Source: Bacteroidales bacterium (GTDB lineage: Bacteria; Bacteroidota; Bacteroidia; Bacteroidales; F082). From it: a stretch of DNA of 64,000 nt. The stretch is taken from NCBI GenBank assembly GCA_016285355.1, contig JAEEQP010000014.1, forward strand, positions 6,779 through 70,778, read 5' to 3'. Made by a program: the position numbers and the translations under genes. Below are positions 1 through 8,427 of the stretch, one piece after another. Within the stretch, counting starts at the first letter, position 1. The number at the start of each line of letters is the position of its first letter. Below the pieces are notes generated by a model. It saw only the letters and a program-made list of their open reading frames with translations. It was not told where the DNA came from and made no database searches.

Positions 1-933
1 CGACTCGAAGTAATAACGGTCATAGTAAGCGATGTTCCAGAACACCGACTGGTAGTTTCTTGCACCTGCAGGTTGGTTCAAGGAATAGACGATTTGCTGG
101 AAACAGTCGGTGATGACCTTATCGATGGTGCGCGGTTTCAGGGAGAAATCGACCACCTCGTCGGCGCGTTTGTAATAGTCTTGGCCGTAGTCCTTGGCGA
201 TGAAGTAGTTCATGTACATCAGGAACTCCGGCGTGGCACAAGCCCCCGACAATTGCGACGACACCATGAACACCATATTAATAAAACCGCCACAGAAGGA
301 ACGCAGCTTGGTGGGGGCCGTAGAGTTGCCGCCGATGGAGCTGGTGCCTTCGTTGAGCCAGGGATACATGGTGATGGAGGCGCAGTAGTTAGCCAAACTG
401 GTCTCGTCGTTCTTGTAGATGAAGTGATTGTTGAGCAGGTAGAGGTAACGGTCAGCAAGCTCCTTGCCAAACATCGACTTAATGCGGTCCGTCAGCAGGC
501 GACGATTAATGCGGATAAAGCTTGACTTGGGCAACTCACCGATTAATGTAGCGATGTTTTTCTTCTCCACATTGGCATTGGCGTCGTACTTCGAGCCAGT
601 GGCGGCGTTCGAGGCGTTGACATAGTTGCTCAAAAAGTCGATTTTCTCGCGGATCTCACGGTCTTCGGTGTGCTTCTGGCGGTACAGGATGTAGTTTTTG
701 GCCACTGTATAGTACTGCTCCGCCATTAATGCCGTCTCCACCTGGTTTTGGATTTCCTCCACAGTGATGCCGTTGGTCACGCGAACACGGCTCAGGATGC
801 CGTTGAGGTCTTCATCGGTGGCATAAAAGCCCGAAGCCAAGAAGGCCTTGCTGATGGCGATTTTGATTTTATCAAGGGAGAAAGCTTCCTGCTTGCCGTC
901 TCTTTTGGTAATGTATAAACCTCCGTTGCTCAT
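1..933 (-). CDS. nrdD: Anaerobic ribonucleoside-triphosphate reductase, N-terminal part (runs off the window)
   Basis: The first 311 codons of a minus-strand gene that starts at the ATG complementary to 931-933 and continues past position 1. My translation begins MSNGGLYITKRDGKQEAF and shows an ATP-cone domain over about residues 5-95, the allosteric nucleotide-binding module of ribonucleotide reductases. It is followed by the start of the catalytic barrel, with SSQLSGACATPEFLMYMNYF near residue 245, which resembles class III NrdD enzymes of Bacteroidales. NrdD makes dNTP precursors without oxygen, using a glycyl radical installed by NrdG. The radical glycine and C-terminal zinc site lie outside the window. 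A cobalamin riboswitch and a Bacteroidetes promoter lie directly upstream. A class II enzyme is the main alternative, because only the N-terminal half is visible. Confidence 0.82.
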   Translation of the reverse strand, partial: MSNGGLYITKRDGKQEAFSLDKIKIAISKAFLASGFYATDEDLNGILSRVRVTNGITVEEIQNQVETALMAEQYYTVAKNYILYRQKHTEDREIREKIDFLSNYVNASNAATGSKYDANANVEKKNIATLIGELPKSSFIRINRRLLTDRIKSMFGKELADRYLYLLNNHFIYKNDETSLANYCASITMYPWLNEGTSSIGGNSTAPTKLRSFCGGFINMVFMVSSQLSGACATPEFLMYMNYFIAKDYGQDYYKRADEVVDFSLKPRTIDKVITDCFQQIVYSLNQPAGARNYQSVFWNIAYYDRYYFES

Positions 934-1044
934 ATAATGTGCTCGTTTTCTGTTTGTTGCGTTATTACAAACGCAGTGTATATCTTATTTCCTTATTGTT
1001 TGTACACTTCCCTACTTCCCGAGGGCCATAGTGCTTTCCGTTTC

Positions 1045-1205
1045 AAGGCAGGTCTTCTGGCTTACTCCCTTCCGAACGGCCTTCCCGTCCTCATGGGTTG
1101 GACAGTGGCACGTAGTGTTCGGCATGTTTCAGAGCTCACAGCTACGGGTATAGTCCCTGATTTTCACAGGGTTCCCTTTTCATCTTCTCCGAAGAACCTT
1201 GTTCT
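1045..1205 (-). promoter_or_regulatory. Cobalamin (B12) riboswitch in the nrdD leader
   Basis: Read on the minus strand, this leader carries the hallmarks of the cobalamin aptamer: AAAAGGGAACCCTGTGAAAA, then CAGGGACTATACCCG, GCCACTGT, and a closing segment AGTAAGCCAGAAGACCTGCC. The 5' GGTTCTTCGG near 1200 can pair with CCAGAAGACC near 1055 to form P1. About 110 nt separate the aptamer from the nrdD start. They contain a small hairpin (GCGTT/AACGC at 958-973) that could serve as part of the expression platform. Cobalamin riboswitches normally switch expression off when B12 is present. Confidence 0.9.
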
Positions 1206-1206
1206 G

Positions 1207-1239
1207 CAAAGGTATAGCATTTTGGTTTCACCGACCAAA
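1207..1239 (-). promoter_or_regulatory. Promoter of the riboswitch-nrdD transcript
   Basis: On the minus strand TTTG (1239-1236), 21 nt, then TACCTTTG (1214-1207). This fits the Bacteroidetes sigma consensus TTTG-N(19-21)-TAnnTTTG. The transcript would begin just before the cobalamin aptamer. Confidence 0.75.
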
Positions 1240-1392
1240 TTAATTCTTTATTTTTTTGTCAACAGGTTATCAACAAGGTAAGTGTTTGATTTTCGTTATA
1301 ATCCAAAAAAAGCAAGTTCAAGTTAACAGAAAAAACTTCTATCTATTTTAGGGCGGTTGTTTTCGCTTTAAAGTTACAAAAATCCAACAAAC

Positions 1393-1425
1393 TTGCTGTG
1401 CCATATTGTTTTTTCTTTAAATTTG
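1393..1425 (+). promoter_or_regulatory. Promoter of the C10 protease gene
   Basis: TTG at 1393-1395, 22 nt, then TAAATTTG at 1418-1425, about 80 nt before the start codon at 1508. The intergenic stretch between this promoter and the nrdD promoter (1240-1392) is AT-rich, and I see nothing else in it. Confidence 0.55.
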
Positions 1426-1507
1426 TGCCCGACATACATCCTAAGACCTAACCCAATCCAACTGCCATTGAGATAACAATTTGATATAACACATTAAACT
1501 AAAAAAT

Positions 1508-4500
1508 ATGCAAACAAAAGATTTACAACCGAAAAAGGCGTTACGTGCTGCCTTGTTCTTCCTGCTGCTGAGTGTGGTGGGAATGACAAAAGCCAACCCC
1601 GTTGACATGCAAACCGCCCGCGAAGTGGCGATGAAATTCATTAACGCCAATACAAGGGTGCCGTTGCGAGGTGAAGAAGACCTGCAACTCGTGACCACCT
1701 ATAAAACCGAGAGCGACGATGCCGCTTTCCACATCTTCAACACGCCGAATGGTTTTATCATCGTGTCTGCCGACGATTGCGCCACACCTATCCTCGGCTA
1801 TTCTGATGAAGGCCAGTTTGACACCGAAAACATCCCGATTCAGTTGCAAGACTATTTGCAAGGCTTTGTGGAGCAGATTCAGTATGGCATAGAAAAAAAC
1901 CATTTTGAAGCTGATGAACAAACAATCAGACAATGGGAATTGGTGAGAACTGTTGGACGATTGACAAACAACCGTTCGAATAGAACAGTGGAACCATTGC
2001 TTACCACGAAATGGAATCAAGACTATCCGTATAATATATATGTTCCAAATGGCTGCCCTACTGGTTGCACTGCCACGGCAATGGCTCAAGTGATGAAATA
2101 TTGGGATTGGCCAATTCAAGGAGCTGGTGTACATTCATACCAATGGAATGGCCAAACACTGAGTGCTAATTTTGGAGAAACCACTTACGATTGGGACAAC
2201 ATGCTTGACGATTACGACAATAATCCAGGAACACAGGAGCAAAAGGAAGCTGTGGCCACACTTATGTGGCATTGTGGCGTGTCAGTCAACATGGATTATT
2301 CACCAAGTGGTTCTGGGGCTTTATTAAATCCCAATTCGATGATTTATTATTTTAGATATTCCAATGAGATGAGTTATGAATATAGTAGAAATTTTCCAGA
2401 TGCAATTTGGGAAGCAAAACTTAAAGACTGTCTTAATTTGGGTAGGCCATTATATTACACGGGTTATCAAGGGATGCTTGGTCATGCTTTTGTATGTGAC
2501 GGATATGATGTCAATGATATGTTTCATTTCAATTGGGGATGGGGTGGAGTACTAGACGGTTATTTTGCTGTTGGAGCTTTGAATGTCGGTGGTTTCCAAT
2601 TTAACAGTAACAATGCTGCCATGTTTAATATTCATCCTCAAGGCGAAACAACAACTTATTCCATCAATGTTTCGATATACAATGATGAAGGTGGCACTGT
2701 TTCGGGTGGGGGTACTGTTGCTCATGGTGATAATGTCACTCTTATAGCAACTGCTGATGAGGGTTATGGATTCTGCTATTGGGAAGAAAATGGAGGAATT
2801 GTTTCGACCAATCCAATATATTCTTTTACTGCAAACTATAACCGTGAGATAGTAGCAGTGTTTGCTGGGCCTTTTGCAATAAATACATTGTCCACAGAGG
2901 GTGGTGTGGTTTCTGGGAATGGATCTTATTATTATGGAGAGACATGTTTAGTGACAGCTACGGCTAACGAAGGTTATTGCTTTGCATTCTGGACAGAAAA
3001 TGACAATGTTGTTTCTTACAATGCCAACTATAGTTTTGTTGTGACGAGCGCAAGGCAGTTGAATGCCCATTTTGTGTTGTTGGAAGATAATATTGTTTTC
3101 GCCGACCCCAATGTAAAAACTATTTGCGTGGCCAATTGGGATTCCAATGGTGATGGTGTGCTGAGTTATTCAGAAGCTTCTGCTGTAACAAGTATCGGTG
3201 AAGTGTTTAGAAATCACACAGAAATCACATCGTTTAAAGAATTACAGTATTTCAATAGTTTGACCTCAATTGGCAACAATGCTTTCTATGGTTGCAGTGG
3301 ATTGATAGCAATAAGCATTCCAAATTCTGTAACAGTAATAGGAAATTACGCTTTCTATAATTGTAGTCGATTAACAGGAACATTGATTATTCCTAATGGT
3401 GTTATCTCAATTGGCTATAATGCTTTTTCTAATTGCAGTCAATTGACATCTACTGTTATTCCAAATTCCGTTAGTTCGATTAATAGTGCTGCTTTCTCCA
3501 GTTGCAACGGCTTAACTTCACTGATTGTCTTTGCTGAAACACCGCCTACTTTGGCTTCAAATACGTTTATAAATGTGCCGACATCTATCTCGGTATATGT
3601 TCTTTGTGGTTCGGAAGAGGCTTATCAAACCATGGATGGATGGAGTAATTTTCCCAATATTATGGGATTATGCTTGCCAGGTACCATAACCGTTGATACC
3701 GATCCGTCTGAAGGTGGGATTGCTGTTGGGGCAGGAACCTATATGGGCGGAACTTCTTGTGTAGTTACAGCCATACCGAACGAGGGATATAGTTTTGCTA
3801 ATTGGACAGAAAACGGCAAAGTAGTGTCTGTTGATGCCGATTACAGTTTTATCGTGACAAATGACAGACAATTAGTTGCCAATTTTGTAATTGAGGATAA
3901 TATTGTTTTTGCTGATGCCAATGTGAAAACCATTTGCTTGATAAACTGGGATACTAATAGTGATGGTGAATTGAGTTATGGTGAAGCCGCCTCAATGATG
4001 AGAATGGGCGAAGTGTTTAAAAACCATACTGAAATTACCTCATTTGATGAACTACAATATTTTATTAGTTTAATTGCTATCGACAATTCTGCTTTCTCCG
4101 GTTGCAGTGGCTTGACCTCTCTAACTATTCCCAATACTGTCACCTTAATAGGCAGTTCAGCTTTTTCTGGTTGCAACGGCTTGACCTCTTTGACTATCCC
4201 CAATTCTGTGACCTCGATAGGCAGTTATGCTTTCTCAGGTTGTAGCAGTTTAACAGGTGATTTGACCATTCCCAATTCTGTGACTTCGATAGGCAGTTAT
4301 GCTTTCTATAACTGTAGCGGCTTGACAGGTAATCTGACTATCTCCAATTCTGTGACCTCAATAGGAAATTATGCTTTTTACAATTGTAGCGGCTTGACTG
4401 GTAATTTGACCATTCCCAATTCTGTGACCTCGATAGGTAAGTATGCTTTTCAGAAGTGTAGTGGCTTTACGGGAAATCTTACCATTTCAAATTCCGTCAT

Positions 4501-7500
4501 CTCGATAGGGGAATACGCATTCAGTAATTGTGGAAACTTAACAGGCTCGTTGACCATTCCGAACTCCGTCACCACGATTGGCGAAGGTGCTTTTTATTAT
4601 TGTGAAAGTTTGAATGGAACTTTGACTATCCCTAATTCAGTCATTTCAATAGGCCGTTCTGCTTTTTCGGGTTGTAGCAGTTTGACTGGTTTAACTATCC
4701 CAAATTCTGTAACCACAATAGAATATGGTACCTTTTCTAGTTGTATGGGTTTAACAGGTTCACTGGTTATTCCAAATTCTGTAACTTCAATAGGTGATTA
4801 TGCATTTAGTTTTTGTATTGGTTTGACAGGCACACTCACCATCTCAAATTCTGTTGGTTCGATTGGCAAACATGCTTTCTGGAATTGTACTAGACTGACT
4901 TCAATGGTTATTCTAACAGAGACACCGCCTACATTAGGGACAGAAGTGTTTTATAATGTGTCGACATCTATTCCAGTATTTGTTCCTTGCGGTTCTGTTG
5001 AGACTTATCAAGCAATGGATGGATGGAACAGTTTCGCCAATATTATGGATTTATGCATGCCAGGAACCATTACTGTTATGGCTGACCCTGCTGAAGGCGG
5101 TGAGGTAACTGGCGCAGGAACATACGAAAGTGGCACATTTTGTACTGTTACTGCTACACCAAACGAAGGGTATCGTTTTGCAAATTGGATAGAAAACGGC
5201 AATGTGGTTTCTTATAATGCAAATCATAGTTTTGTTGTGACGGGTGAAAGTCTGTTGATTGCCCATTTTGTATTGGAAGGAAACATTGTTTTTGCCGATG
5301 ACAATGTGAAAGCCATTTGTGTATCCAACTGGGATACAGATGATGATGGTGAGTTGAGTTATATTGAGGCAGCCTCGGTGACGACCCTATCGGTGGTAAA
5401 CGTAGGTGAAATATTTAGAAGTAATGCAGATATCACTTCATTTGATGAGTTAAAGTATTTTGTGGGATTGACTTCTATAGGGAATAATGCTTTTTTTTAT
5501 TGCAGTAACTTAATAGCATTGCCAACATTACCGAGCACTATCACCTCAATAGGCAATTCTGCTTTCTCTATTTGCCAAAAAATGAAGGGATTGTTAACCC
5601 TCCCGAATGCTATTACCTCAATAGGTAATTCTGCTTTTTCGAGTTGTAGCGGCTTAATGGGTCCATTAACTCTTCCTAATTCTATTACTTCAATAGGCAA
5701 CTCTGCTTTTTCAGGTTGTAGCGGCTTAATAGGTCCATTAACTCTTCCTAATTCTCTCACTTCTTTAGGTGCTTCCGCATTTTCTAGTTGCAGAGGCTTG
5801 ATAGGATCGGTAACCATTCCGAATACCATCACTTCTATAAAGAGTTCAGTCTTTTCTTGGTGCGACGGATTGACATCAGTGACTATTCCGAATTCTGTCA
5901 CTTCGATAGGATCATCAGCTTTCAGCAATTGTAGAGGCTTGACCTCAATGATTGTTCTTGCAGAGACACCTCCTACACTGGCTTCGGCTTCAGATGTTTT
6001 TAATGGTGTTCCAACTACAATTCCATTATATGTGCCATGTGAATCCATTGAGGAATATCAGGTAGCGGAAGGCTGGAGTCGTTTTTCTAATATTGTTGGT
6101 ATGTGTTCTCCTGGAACAGTTACGGTTGCGGCTGATCCTGTGGATGGGGGAGAAGTGACTGGTGCTGGAACGTATGAGAGTGGTACTACTTGTACTGTCA
6201 CTGCTACATCGAATGAAGGTTATACCTTTATGTATTGGACGGTAAATGGAGCAGTAGCTTCGACCCAAGCTGAATATACTTTTGTCGTTCCTGCCGATTG
6301 CAATCTTGTGGCTCATTTTACTTTGCCACTTTGTATTACAGCAACTGCTAATCCAATAGAAGGCGGTACGGTAAGTGAGGGTGAAGCGTTTTATGATTAC
6401 GGAACCTTTGTGACCCTTACTGCTACGCCCAATGAAGGTTTTCTTTTTAATAGTTGGAAGAAAAACGGTACGGTAGTTTCCTATTTTTCTGATTATAGTT
6501 TTTTTGTTACAGAAAACGCTGATTTCGTTGCATGTTTCGAGTCTGCGCCTCAAGGCATCCTCATAGGGGAACATTTGGCTTCGAATACATATTTACCTAG
6601 CAATACATATTCCTATTATTCTTTATCTCAGCAAATCTATACGGCTGATGAGATTGGAATGACTTGTGAAATTAATAGTGTATCATTCTTCAATACGAGT
6701 GAAACAAAGTATCTCGATTATGACATATATTTAGTTCATACTGATAAAATAACGTTTGAAAGCAGCAATGATTGGATACCTGTTACAGAAGCTGATAGGG
6801 TTTTCAGCGGTAGTGTCATCATGACGGTTGGACATTGGACAACTATATATTTCGATACGCCATTTAACTATGATGGTATCTCCAATCTTGCACTTATTGT
6901 TGATAACAACTCAGGCAGTTGGTCTGGTTCTGTTTCTTTGGCTTGTCAGGTGTTTAATACCAATGGCTATCAATCCATAAGTGTAGCTTCTAGTACTAAC
7001 TATGACCCATATAATCCTTCTAATTACTATGGATCACGCTGGTCTGAGAAGAATCGTATTATTTTTGGTGCTATTCCGTCAACAACCCAGCAGACCATCA
7101 CCCTTTCCCAAGGCTGGAACTGGTTCTCAAGCAACGTGGAAATCACTTTAGACGACTTGGAGACAGCCCTCGTGGAAGCTTTGCCTGATACAACGATCAC
7201 CATCAAATCGCAGACCCAAAACATCAAATACCAAAACGGCAGATGGACAGGCTCACTGACGACTTTGGATAAGACCCGGATGTATATGATATCAGTCACT
7301 AACGACTGCGAAATCACGCTTGAAGGCGTGCCTATCGATCCTTCAAATCTCACTGTTACCATCAACAACGGAGCCAACTGGATTGCATTCCCCTACGATG
7401 TAAACATGACCGTTACGGACTTCTTCGGCTCGTTCCCGGTGAATAACGACATGGTCAAATCGCAGTCGCAAAATGCGAGATACCAAGGCAACAGATGGGG

Positions 7501-7597
7501 CGGACAGTTGGGCACGCTTGTGCCTGGAAAGGGCTATATGTACATCTCGAATACGCAGGGAACCAAGACATTCACTTTCCCTGCAAGCTCGAAATAA
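1508..7597 (+). CDS. C10 (streptopain-type) cysteine protease fused to InlB repeats and BspA leucine-rich blocks
   Basis: A 2029-residue secreted protein with signal peptide (residues 1-29, ending MTKANP) and a SpeB-type inhibitory propeptide (about 30-150). The C10 papain-fold protease spans about 155-375, with nucleophile Cys187 in GCTATAMAQVMKYW, His326 in GHAFVCDGYD, and the FHFNWGWGG segment that follows the histidine. After it come two divergent InlB B-repeats and then three BspA-type LRR_5 blocks (about 525-730, 797-1180, 1257-1530). Each block opens with an EF-hand-like loop (NWDSNGDGVLSYSEA, NWDTNSDGELSYGEA, NWDTDDDGELSYIEA) and closes with a conserved AETPPTL...VPCGS cap. InlB repeats separate the blocks. 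Residues about 1681-1857 form the LPS/QQIYTA module and 1860-2029 the GWNW module. No type IX sorting domain is visible. Likely a cell-surface or released protease-adhesin; whether the protease matures by SpeB-like autoprocessing is inference. Confidence 0.88.
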   Translation: MQTKDLQPKKALRAALFFLLLSVVGMTKANPVDMQTAREVAMKFINANTRVPLRGEEDLQLVTTYKTESDDAAFHIFNTPNGFIIVSADDCATPILGYSDEGQFDTENIPIQLQDYLQGFVEQIQYGIEKNHFEADEQTIRQWELVRTVGRLTNNRSNRTVEPLLTTKWNQDYPYNIYVPNGCPTGCTATAMAQVMKYWDWPIQGAGVHSYQWNGQTLSANFGETTYDWDNMLDDYDNNPGTQEQKEAVATLMWHCGVSVNMDYSPSGSGALLNPNSMIYYFRYSNEMSYEYSRNFPDAIWEAKLKDCLNLGRPLYYTGYQGMLGHAFVCDGYDVNDMFHFNWGWGGVLDGYFAVGALNVGGFQFNSNNAAMFNIHPQGETTTYSINVSIYNDEGGTVSGGGTVAHGDNVTLIATADEGYGFCYWEENGGIVSTNPIYSFTANYNREIVAVFAGPFAINTLSTEGGVVSGNGSYYYGETCLVTATANEGYCFAFWTENDNVVSYNANYSFVVTSARQLNAHFVLLEDNIVFADPNVKTICVANWDSNGDGVLSYSEASAVTSIGEVFRNHTEITSFKELQYFNSLTSIGNNAFYGCSGLIAISIPNSVTVIGNYAFYNCSRLTGTLIIPNGVISIGYNAFSNCSQLTSTVIPNSVSSINSAAFSSCNGLTSLIVFAETPPTLASNTFINVPTSISVYVLCGSEEAYQTMDGWSNFPNIMGLCLPGTITVDTDPSEGGIAVGAGTYMGGTSCVVTAIPNEGYSFANWTENGKVVSVDADYSFIVTNDRQLVANFVIEDNIVFADANVKTICLINWDTNSDGELSYGEAASMMRMGEVFKNHTEITSFDELQYFISLIAIDNSAFSGCSGLTSLTIPNTVTLIGSSAFSGCNGLTSLTIPNSVTSIGSYAFSGCSSLTGDLTIPNSVTSIGSYAFYNCSGLTGNLTISNSVTSIGNYAFYNCSGLTGNLTIPNSVTSIGKYAFQKCSGFTGNLTISNSVISIGEYAFSNCGNLTGSLTIPNSVTTIGEGAFYYCESLNGTLTIPNSVISIGRSAFSGCSSLTGLTIPNSVTTIEYGTFSSCMGLTGSLVIPNSVTSIGDYAFSFCIGLTGTLTISNSVGSIGKHAFWNCTRLTSMVILTETPPTLGTEVFYNVSTSIPVFVPCGSVETYQAMDGWNSFANIMDLCMPGTITVMADPAEGGEVTGAGTYESGTFCTVTATPNEGYRFANWIENGNVVSYNANHSFVVTGESLLIAHFVLEGNIVFADDNVKAICVSNWDTDDDGELSYIEAASVTTLSVVNVGEIFRSNADITSFDELKYFVGLTSIGNNAFFYCSNLIALPTLPSTITSIGNSAFSICQKMKGLLTLPNAITSIGNSAFSSCSGLMGPLTLPNSITSIGNSAFSGCSGLIGPLTLPNSLTSLGASAFSSCRGLIGSVTIPNTITSIKSSVFSWCDGLTSVTIPNSVTSIGSSAFSNCRGLTSMIVLAETPPTLASASDVFNGVPTTIPLYVPCESIEEYQVAEGWSRFSNIVGMCSPGTVTVAADPVDGGEVTGAGTYESGTTCTVTATSNEGYTFMYWTVNGAVASTQAEYTFVVPADCNLVAHFTLPLCITATANPIEGGTVSEGEAFYDYGTFVTLTATPNEGFLFNSWKKNGTVVSYFSDYSFFVTENADFVACFESAPQGILIGEHLASNTYLPSNTYSYYSLSQQIYTADEIGMTCEINSVSFFNTSETKYLDYDIYLVHTDKITFESSNDWIPVTEADRVFSGSVIMTVGHWTTIYFDTPFNYDGISNLALIVDNNSGSWSGSVSLACQVFNTNGYQSISVASSTNYDPYNPSNYYGSRWSEKNRIIFGAIPSTTQQTITLSQGWNWFSSNVEITLDDLETALVEALPDTTITIKSQTQNIKYQNGRWTGSLTTLDKTRMYMISVTNDCEITLEGVPIDPSNLTVTINNGANWIAFPYDVNMTVTDFFGSFPVNNDMVKSQSQNARYQGNRWGGQLGTLVPGKGYMYISNTQGTKTFTFPASSK

Positions 7598-7621
7598 TTG
7601 AATATAACCCCATAAAAACTC

Positions 7622-7657
7622 AAAACGGTCGCTCTCAAACGAGGGCGACCGTTTTTT
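7622..7657 (+). terminator. Rho-independent terminator after the C10 protease gene
   Basis: Inverted repeat AAACGGTCGCTCTC / GAGGGCGACCGTTTTTT with a short AAAC loop and a T run, 25 nt after the stop codon. Confidence 0.85.
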
Positions 7658-7698
7658 GATTTTCCCCTAAAACAAGTCCAACTTTTCCATTCTTTTTC

Positions 7699-7770
7699 TA
7701 ACTTTGCCCCAATCTTTAAATCTTGAATTTTTAAATCCTTAAATCTTAAACAATTAAAAATTAAATCATT
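7699..7770 (+). promoter_or_regulatory. -7 box and repetitive AT-rich leader of the DUF1566 gene pair
   Basis: TAACTTTG at 7699-7706 matches the Bacteroidetes -7 element; I do not see a clear -33 TTTG. The leader that follows contains several variants of AAATCTT/AAATCCTT, an array type also seen in the glnA leader of this window. Confidence 0.5.
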
Positions 7771-8415
7771 ATGAAAAAAGATTTCCTTAAATCAATGCTG
7801 TTGGCACTCCTCTTTGGGGTTGCAGTGCCTTGTGTGAACGCTCAAGTTGCCCATATCGGCGACATCCTCTGCGAGGGTAACTATGTGGTTAGCCCCGCCA
7901 ATTTCAACGCCTCCTCTGACAGCCCCATTGGTGTCGTCTTCTATGTCGATAATGTCGGTAAGCATGGCTGGGCCATCGACTTGCAGGACGCATCGGCATC
8001 ATGCTCATGGGCAAATAATGGTAGTGATACTCCTTTGACCAACTATTCCAGTAATAGGTTGGCCATCTATGACCTTGACGGCTATCGGAATACGGAGATT
8101 ATTTATGCCCAGTATAATGATAGTACATTTAGTACGCGATTCCCGGCATTCAGTATCGTTGATTTCGAGAACGGTTGGTATCTGCCCTCCATCGGGCAAC
8201 TCAATTACCTCTATGGCAACCTCATTGAGGTCAATGCTGGCATCTACGCTGCGGGAGGTACCCCATTTGAAACGGGTAGCGAATGGATGTATTGGTCATC
8301 TACCGAAGAAGGTGGCTATGCATGGTACTTGACATCTTCTGGTACATTGGTACCTAATCCGAAGAGTTGGGGCCGTCGTGTTCGCGCAGCCCGCAATTTT
8401 TCCATTGGCCAATAA
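7771..8415 (+). CDS. Secreted single-domain DUF1566 (Lcl C-terminal-like) protein
   Basis: A 214-residue protein with a clear signal peptide (MKKDFLKSMLLALLFGVAVP, cleavage after CVNA). It has one DUF1566/Lcl-C-like domain: GVVFYVDNVGKHGWAIDLQD near residue 50, GWYLPSIGQLNYLY near 133, YWSSTE near 173 and RVRAARNF at the end. This fold is related to formylglycine-generating-enzyme and C-type lectin-like domains and usually serves as a binding module on secreted proteins; its ligand is unknown. It lies 12 nt upstream of a gene with four copies of the same domain, so the two are probably co-transcribed. It lacks the GWNW module and any type IX sorting domain, so how it is localised is unclear. 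Confidence 0.75.
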   Translation: MKKDFLKSMLLALLFGVAVPCVNAQVAHIGDILCEGNYVVSPANFNASSDSPIGVVFYVDNVGKHGWAIDLQDASASCSWANNGSDTPLTNYSSNRLAIYDLDGYRNTEIIYAQYNDSTFSTRFPAFSIVDFENGWYLPSIGQLNYLYGNLIEVNAGIYAAGGTPFETGSEWMYWSSTEEGGYAWYLTSSGTLVPNPKSWGRRVRAARNFSIGQ

Positions 8416-8427
8416 AACTTGTGCATT

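Noticed and set aside
4080..4900. CRISPR-like series of similar ~70-bp units
   Set aside because: These are in-frame LRR_5 codons with drifting sequence and no constant repeat or unique spacers; the same pattern recurs in all BspA-type genes.
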